Source of the DNA: JAHEIJ01 sp040235565
Lineage (GTDB): Bacteria > Pseudomonadota > Gammaproteobacteria > UBA6429 > Thiohalophilaceae
Length of the DNA stretch: 11,551 nt
Assembly: GCA_040235565.1 (NCBI GenBank)
Contig: JBECLA010000111.1
Coordinates: 1-11,551 of the forward strand
Direction of reading: 5' to 3'
Both the position numbers and the translations under genes were made by a program. The notes under the pieces were generated by a model. That model searched no databases. It was not told the origin of the DNA and worked only from the letters and a program-made list of their open reading frames with translations. This document shows, piece by piece, positions 7,936-11,551 of this stretch. Within the stretch, counting starts at the first letter, position 1; the number at the start of each line of letters is the position of its first letter.

Positions 7936-7965
7936 ACTGTATCAAATCCATACTGATTCAGGCAA
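7936..7965 (-). promoter_or_regulatory. Possible promoter of the tyrosine phosphatase gene
   Basis: On the minus strand, TTGCCT (7965-7960) and TACAGT (7941-7936) are 18 bp apart, and TG precedes the second box in the extended -10 position. Transcription would begin near 7929, about 36 nt before the ATG. The match is moderate, and the region between 7894 and 8108 is the only place such a promoter can lie. Confidence 0.4.
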
Positions 7966-8045
7966 AGACCAGTGAACTGAAATACACACCACCTTTCAGC
8001 CTGCCACCAACGAACGCAGCAACCGGCAAGACCAGACGGGTCGTT

Positions 8046-8065
8046 TTTCAGCTTCATTTCAGCTT
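8046..8065 (+). promoter_or_regulatory. Direct repeat, candidate response-regulator operator of the cytochrome operon
   Basis: TTTCAGCTT occurs at 8046-8054 and again at 8057-8065, exactly 11 bp apart. Direct repeats with 11-bp spacing are the usual binding-site form for OmpR/PhoP/PmrA-type regulators, and a regulator of that family is the fifth gene of this operon. A likely -10 element, GATACT (8071-8076), follows within a few bases. No good -35 stands at the right distance (TCAGCT would occupy it), as expected for a promoter that needs an activator. The predicted start near 8083 leaves a 26-nt leader. A near-copy, TTTCAGCCT, lies at 7994-8002. The regulator assignment is an inference. Confidence 0.5.
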
Positions 8066-8108
8066 GGCCTGATACTGTCCTCCGCACAAACCAAACGGAG
8101 AACAAAGC

Positions 8109-8681
8109 GTGAGTAAAGATACCAAAATCAAGGTCTGGGATCCGCTGGTCCGGGTCTTCCATTGGTCACTGGTCAGTGCCTTTGTCATTGCCTATCTGAC
8201 CGAGGAGGATTTTCTCAGCCTGCATGTCTGGGCCGGTTACACCGTCCTGTCGTTGATATTCCTGCGACTGCTCTGGGGCTTCGTCGGGACACATTATGCA
8301 CGGTTTACGGACTTTGTTTACGCCCCGCAAACCATCAAGCAATTTCTGCTCGACACACTGCGGTTACGGGCCGCGCGTTATCTGGGACACAACCCGGCCG
8401 GTGGCGCCATGATCCTCTTGCTCCTGCTGGCACTATTGCTGACGACCCTCTCCGGATTGGCCGTATACGCAGTTGAAGATGCCGCCGGTCCGTTGGCCGG
8501 TCTGTTTGCCGGTGGGAATGAATTCTGGGGAGACGTACTTGAAGAATTCCATGAATTCTGGGCGAACTTTACCGTTTTCCTGGTGCTGGTCCATATCGCC
8601 GGGGTCATTGTTGAAAGCCTGATCCATGGCGAAAACCTGGTGAGTGCGATGTGGCACGGCTACAAACGCAAGGCAAACTGA
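8109..8681 (+). CDS. Cytochrome b561-family membrane protein (cytochrome b/b6 domain)
   Basis: A 190-residue integral membrane protein with four predicted helices, roughly 14-30, 36-60, 98-122 and 150-170. It has the opening typical of the family, KVWDPLVRVFHWSLV. Four His residues in the helices, His18 (FHWS), His39 (LHVWAGY), His148 (EEFHEFW) and His162 (VLVHIAG), are the likely axial ligands of two b haems. Such proteins take electrons from the quinol pool and hand them to a periplasmic partner, here probably the diheme cytochrome encoded two genes downstream. The start is GTG at 8109, supported by GGAG (8097-8100) with 8-nt spacing and by the family N-terminus. First gene of the operon; the next gene starts 19 nt after its stop. 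Confidence 0.9.
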   Translation: MSKDTKIKVWDPLVRVFHWSLVSAFVIAYLTEEDFLSLHVWAGYTVLSLIFLRLLWGFVGTHYARFTDFVYAPQTIKQFLLDTLRLRAARYLGHNPAGGAMILLLLLALLLTTLSGLAVYAVEDAAGPLAGLFAGGNEFWGDVLEEFHEFWANFTVFLVLVHIAGVIVESLIHGENLVSAMWHGYKRKAN

Positions 8682-8700
8682 TCTCAAGAAGGAACCAAAG

Positions 8701-9105
8701 ATGAAATTGAATATAACAATCATTGTTAGTGGCCTGGGATTCATCCTCACATCCCCGGTGCTGGCGGGTGACACGGTAACGACGTTATTGCAGGAGTATC
8801 ATACCCAGGCAGCACAAACCTTTTCGGCTGATGCCGGGCGGCAATTATGGAACCAGTCCTTTGTTGCTGCTAATGGCGACCAGCGCAGTTGTTCCACCTG
8901 CCATACCTCCGATCCTGCACAAGCCGGTAAACATACCCGTACCGGTAAACGCATAGAACCCTTGGCTCCTTCCGTCAATCCGGAACGTCTCACCGAGACA
9001 CGTGAAATCCGTAAATGGTTGAAGCGGAATTGTAAATGGACACTGGGTCGCGAATGCACCGCCCGGGAAAAAGGGGATTTATTAACTTATCTGAATTCAC
9101 TTTAA
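8701..9105 (+). CDS. shp: SHP-like monoheme cytochrome c (DUF1924), oxygen-binding haem protein candidate
   Basis: A 134-residue exported protein. The signal peptide (1-22, ending PVLA before GDT) leaves a mature chain of 112 residues. One c-type haem motif, CSTCH (64-68), gives the proximal His68. Near the C-terminus, RNCKWTLGREC contains Asn110 next to Cys111, with Cys119 eight residues later. In mature numbering the Asn is residue 88. In the Rhodobacter sphaeroides haem protein SHP, Asn88 is the sixth haem ligand that leaves when O2 or another small ligand binds, and a disulfide lies close by. Match of length, Asn position and Cys pair makes the SHP assignment firm in my view. The in-frame upstream ATG at 8644 was rejected because it lies inside the b561 gene and would bury the signal peptide. 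ATG 8701 has AGAAGGA (8687-8693) 7 nt upstream. Its neighbours encode the expected redox partners. Confidence 0.88.
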   Translation: MKLNITIIVSGLGFILTSPVLAGDTVTTLLQEYHTQAAQTFSADAGRQLWNQSFVAANGDQRSCSTCHTSDPAQAGKHTRTGKRIEPLAPSVNPERLTETREIRKWLKRNCKWTLGRECTAREKGDLLTYLNSL

Positions 9106-9117
9106 CAGAGGTAACTT

Positions 9118-9669
9118 ATGAGACGCTGGATTGTTATGGGCTTGGGCCTGGCTATGGTGGTGACACTCGGCTGGAACATGAATGTCAGCATGGCCGATGA
9201 AGACGAATACTGGGAACGTACCCGCGATGTGGCTAGTGTTGAAAATTCACGGTATCAGGAGGAATGCGGGAGTTGTCATATGGCATATCCCCCGGGCTTA
9301 TTGCCTGGCCGTTCATGGGAAAAAATGATGACGAGCCTGGATGATCATTTCGGTGAAAACGCCGAACTGGATGCGGCCACGGTAACCGAACTTGTACAAT
9401 TTCTGAGGGACAACAGTGCCGATGCCAGGCCGAGTTATCGTCGTTCCCGCAAGATCATACGTGATCTGTCTGATGAAAACGTACCACTACGCATCACCCA
9501 ACTCGATTATTTTCGTCATGAACATCGGGAAATTCCGGCGCGCTGGATCACCGGTAATCCGGGAGTTAGTAGTTTGAGCAACTGTAATACCTGTCATCAA
9601 AATGCGGAACGCGGCTCATTCAGTGAACGGGAAATAACTATCCCGGGACATGGCCAATGGGATGACTAA
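9118..9669 (+). CDS. dhc: Diheme cytochrome c, DHC family
   Basis: A 183-residue periplasmic protein with a signal peptide (1-26, cleavage after SMA). Two haem attachment motifs lie far apart: CGSCH (50-54) followed by MAYPPGLLPGRSW, and CNTCH (156-160) followed by QNAERGSFSEREI close to the C-terminus. Candidate distal ligands are His77 (DDHF) and His134 or His136 (YFRHEHREIP), consistent with two bis-His haems. This arrangement is that of DHC from Rhodobacter sphaeroides, which interacts with and reduces SHP. It would carry electrons from the b561 protein to the SHP cytochrome. The ATG at 9118 has AGAGGT (9107-9112) 5 nt upstream and lies 12 nt after the shp stop, so the two are surely co-transcribed. 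Confidence 0.9.
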   Translation: MRRWIVMGLGLAMVVTLGWNMNVSMADEDEYWERTRDVASVENSRYQEECGSCHMAYPPGLLPGRSWEKMMTSLDDHFGENAELDAATVTELVQFLRDNSADARPSYRRSRKIIRDLSDENVPLRITQLDYFRHEHREIPARWITGNPGVSSLSNCNTCHQNAERGSFSEREITIPGHGQWDD

Positions 9670-9685
9670 ACCGGTCAGGCGGCTT

Positions 9686-10003
9686 ATGATACCGATTATG
9701 CCTAAATTGCTCTCCAGGGTCTGGCTGCCGGTAATGCTATTATTATTTGGCCACACCGTCTCCGCCAGCGATGATCACGAAACGGCCCGGCATTTAAGTG
9801 AGGCCGGGGAGATCCTGCCATTGGAGATGATTCTGGAACAGGCTCAACAGCATCAACCCGGCCGCGTGCTGGAAGTCGAGTTTGAAAAGCAGCATGAGCG
9901 ATATATTTATGAAATCGAAATTCTGAATCCCAAGGGCGTGGTGTGGGAATTGAAACTCGACGCCCGCACCGGTCAATTGCTGGAACGTGAACAGGAAGAC
10001 TAG
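9686..10003 (+). CDS. Small periplasmic PepSY-domain protein
   Basis: From this start the product has 105 residues. A signal peptide (MPKLLSRVWLPVMLLLFGHT, then VSAS) precedes a single PepSY domain. The domain shows ILPLEMILEQAQQHQPGRVLEVEFEKQ followed by the family's closing strand pattern VWELKLDARTGQLLEREQED. In-frame ATGs exist at 9650, 9662, 9686 and 9698. I prefer 9686 because AGGCGG lies just upstream and it avoids a 20-nt overlap with dhc, but 9698 gives the cleanest signal peptide. PepSY domains were proposed to modulate peptidases; small single-domain versions are common beside two-component genes, where a role in signalling is suspected but unproven. Its position between the cytochromes and the regulator, only 2 nt from the regulator gene, suggests it belongs to sensing rather than electron transfer. 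Confidence 0.85.
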   Translation: MIPIMPKLLSRVWLPVMLLLFGHTVSASDDHETARHLSEAGEILPLEMILEQAQQHQPGRVLEVEFEKQHERYIYEIEILNPKGVVWELKLDARTGQLLEREQED

Positions 10004-10005
10004 AC

Positions 10006-10671
10006 GTGCGACTGTTACTCGTAGAGGATGACAGTAACCTGACGAGCGTGTTGCGAAAGGACCTGGAAGCGGCGGGGTTTGCGGTGGACATCGCGGATAA
10101 CGGAATTGATGCCGAATTCATGGGTAATGAAGATATCTATGACATCGTGGTGCTCGATCTGGGCTTGCCCCAACGCAGCGGACTCGAGGTTCTGCAGAAC
10201 TGGCGCAACAATCACAATCCCGTTCCCGTCCTGGTACTCACCGCGCGCGATGCCTGGCACGAACGGGTTGACGGTTTCAAGGCAGGGGCAGATGACTATC
10301 TGGGCAAACCTTTCCATGTTGAAGAACTGGTCGCCAGACTCAATGCCCTCCTGCATCGTGTGCGAGAAAAACCGGGCGGCCTGCTGGATAGCCACGGTCT
10401 GTGCCTGGATGAAGATCGACAAACAGTCACAACCCGGGACGGTACCCGTATTCCCTTAACCGGTATCGAGTTTCGTTTGCTGCGTTATTTTCTACTCCAT
10501 CCTGAGCGCATCCTCTCAAAATCCGTCCTCACCGAGCATGTCTATGACTTTGACTCGGATAAGGACAGTAACGTCATCGAGGTCTATATCAAACGGCTGC
10601 GGGAAAAGCTGGGCAAAGACTGTATCCAGACAAAACGGGGACAGGGATACGTATTCAAAGGGCCTGACTGA
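10006..10671 (+). CDS. OmpR-family two-component response regulator (PhoP/QseB-like)
   Basis: A 221-residue protein. The receiver domain (1-115) has acidic Asp8 and Asp9, phospho-acceptor Asp51 in VVLDLGLP, Thr79 in LTARD and Lys101 in LGKPF. The C-terminal winged helix (about 128-220) shows LTGIEFRLLRYFLLHPERILSKSVLTEHVY, the recognition-helix region DSNVIEVYIKRLREKLG, and the wing QTKRGQGYVF. Once phosphorylated it should bind direct repeats as a dimer. The GTG start at 10006 places the first strand MRLLLVEDD correctly, and AGGA (9993-9996) lies 9 nt upstream. It follows the PepSY gene by 2 nt and overlaps the kinase gene by one base (TGATG). Every key residue is intact. The likely target is its own operon through the repeat at 8046-8065. 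Confidence 0.93.
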   Translation: MRLLLVEDDSNLTSVLRKDLEAAGFAVDIADNGIDAEFMGNEDIYDIVVLDLGLPQRSGLEVLQNWRNNHNPVPVLVLTARDAWHERVDGFKAGADDYLGKPFHVEELVARLNALLHRVREKPGGLLDSHGLCLDEDRQTVTTRDGTRIPLTGIEFRLLRYFLLHPERILSKSVLTEHVYDFDSDKDSNVIEVYIKRLREKLGKDCIQTKRGQGYVFKGPD

Positions 10672-11551
10672 TGCGTTCCCTCCAGGCCCGATTAAGCGTT
10701 GGTCTTACGGTAAGCCTGCTGCTTGTGATATTGCTGTCCTGGGTTGCGCTCAGTAATACGATACGGTTTGTTGCAGAAGACTACGTCCTCACGCGCCTGC
10801 AATATGACAGCGAACTGTTACTGGCCGCACTGGACTTTGATGCGAATAATGAACCAACACTCGTAGCGAACCGACTTGGCAATGAATATCAACGCGCGTT
10901 TTCCGGTCATTATTACCTGATAAACAGTAACGGCAGTCAACTCCGCTCCCGCTCCTTGTGGGACAGCCCGTTATCCAGCCCGCCCCTCGAAGCAGGTATC
11001 TCACGCCAACTTCGCCTCACCGGACCACAACAACAGCATTTGCTCGCACTGGTATCCGGCTATTCCAAACAGGGACAGGAGATTACCATCACGGTAGCGG
11101 AGGATCTCAGCGAAATCGAAAACGACATCCTGGCATTCCAGTTTCGTTTCACAATTACCGCCATTCTGATTCTTGCCATACTTGTCGGCATTCAATTGTT
11201 CATTGTGCGTTCCGCGTTACATCCTCTGAAAAATGCGGGCAGGGAGATACGCGCGCTGGAACATGGCAAATTGCACCAACTAACCCAAAGTGTACCTGCT
11301 GAAATTTCACCGCTGGTCAATGAAGTCAACCATCTTCTCAAGGTGCTCGATCAACGCTTGCAGCGTTCCCGAAACGCACTGGGTAATCTGGCCCATGCTT
11401 TGAAAAAACCGTTAACCGTAATTCAACAACTGCGATGCAACGACGATGAAACTACAACACAACAAACACTGGAAACACACACCCGGGAAATGCAGCAACT
11501 TATCGAGCGTGAATTGCGGCGCGCACGCATCGCAGGCGAAGGACCAACCGG
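10671..11551 (+). CDS. PhoQ-like sensor histidine kinase, 5' part (runs off the window)
   Basis: The frame opens at ATG 10671, sharing its A with the regulator's TGA stop, and stays open for 293 codons to the window edge. TM1 (about 10-28) is followed by a periplasmic sensor domain of about 130 residues (29-157), TM2 (158-179), a HAMP segment (180-232) and the start of the HisKA domain. The H-box reads LGNLAHALKKPLTVI, with phospho-acceptor His242 (codon 11394-11396), and resembles the LAHALKTPL box of PhoQ-type kinases. The residue four after His is Lys246 instead of the common Thr. The ATP-binding domain lies beyond the window. The kinase would sense a periplasmic or membrane signal and phosphorylate the regulator upstream. 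The periplasmic domain shows no Cys or haem motif. Confidence 0.9.
   Translation, partial: MRSLQARLSVGLTVSLLLVILLSWVALSNTIRFVAEDYVLTRLQYDSELLLAALDFDANNEPTLVANRLGNEYQRAFSGHYYLINSNGSQLRSRSLWDSPLSSPPLEAGISRQLRLTGPQQQHLLALVSGYSKQGQEITITVAEDLSEIENDILAFQFRFTITAILILAILVGIQLFIVRSALHPLKNAGREIRALEHGKLHQLTQSVPAEISPLVNEVNHLLKVLDQRLQRSRNALGNLAHALKKPLTVIQQLRCNDDETTTQQTLETHTREMQQLIERELRRARIAGEGPT

Noticed and set aside
8064..8080. Possible sigma54 (-24/-12) promoter at TTGGCC...
   Set aside because: The GC of the -12 element is absent at the required distance from the GG.
11402..11408. A6 run in the kinase H-box as a possible frameshift
   Set aside because: The reading frame is correct and continues through the conserved Pro-Leu after the run, so a frameshift is not supported; only a substitution remains possible.

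Overview
The window comes from a proteobacterial chromosome, most likely a gammaproteobacterium. The divergent rluC/rne pair, the YceF-type Maf protein, an RNase E whose catalytic half is almost residue-for-residue like the Escherichia coli enzyme, and a PhoQ-like sensor kinase all point that way. GC content looks moderate. No tRNA, rRNA, CRISPR array or insertion sequence was seen, and coding density is high.

Layout. (1) Positions 1-1151 hold the 3' part of a biotin-dependent carboxyltransferase (OadA/PycB type), followed on the same strand by a Maf/YceF nucleotide pyrophosphatase (1206-1781). (2) Positions 1811-4425 on the minus strand form a tight three-gene unit read in the order rluC (rRNA pseudouridine synthase), HAD phosphatase, SppA-type signal peptide peptidase. 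It converges on maf. (3) rluC diverges from rne (4839-7343, RNase E). The 413-bp gap between them carries a good sigma70-type promoter and a predicted leader of about 320 nt rich in stem-loops, as expected for an autoregulated rne mRNA. (4) A perfect palindromic bidirectional terminator (7362-7394) separates rne from a convergent low-molecular-weight protein tyrosine phosphatase gene (7411-7893, minus).

(5) From 8109 to the window end runs the most interesting unit, a six-gene operon: cytochrome b561, a monoheme cytochrome c of the SHP/DUF1924 family, a diheme cytochrome c (DHC family), a periplasmic PepSY protein, an OmpR-family response regulator and a PhoQ-like histidine kinase cut by the window edge. 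SHP is known from Rhodobacter sphaeroides as an oxygen-binding cytochrome c with an Asn haem ligand, served by DHC and a b-type cytochrome. Here the predicted mature SHP is 112 residues and has Asn at mature position 88. The inferred electron path is quinol to b561 (membrane) to DHC (periplasm) to SHP to a small ligand such as O2, NO or another oxidant. The two-component system would sense a periplasmic signal and control the operon. A direct repeat with 11-bp periodicity sits just upstream of the likely -10 element of this operon and is a candidate binding site for that response regulator. The kinase has Lys in place of the usual Thr four residues after the phospho-His, which may affect its phosphatase activity.

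The first five regions are ordinary housekeeping. The sixth part, with its regulatory site and unusual kinase, is what deserves follow-up.
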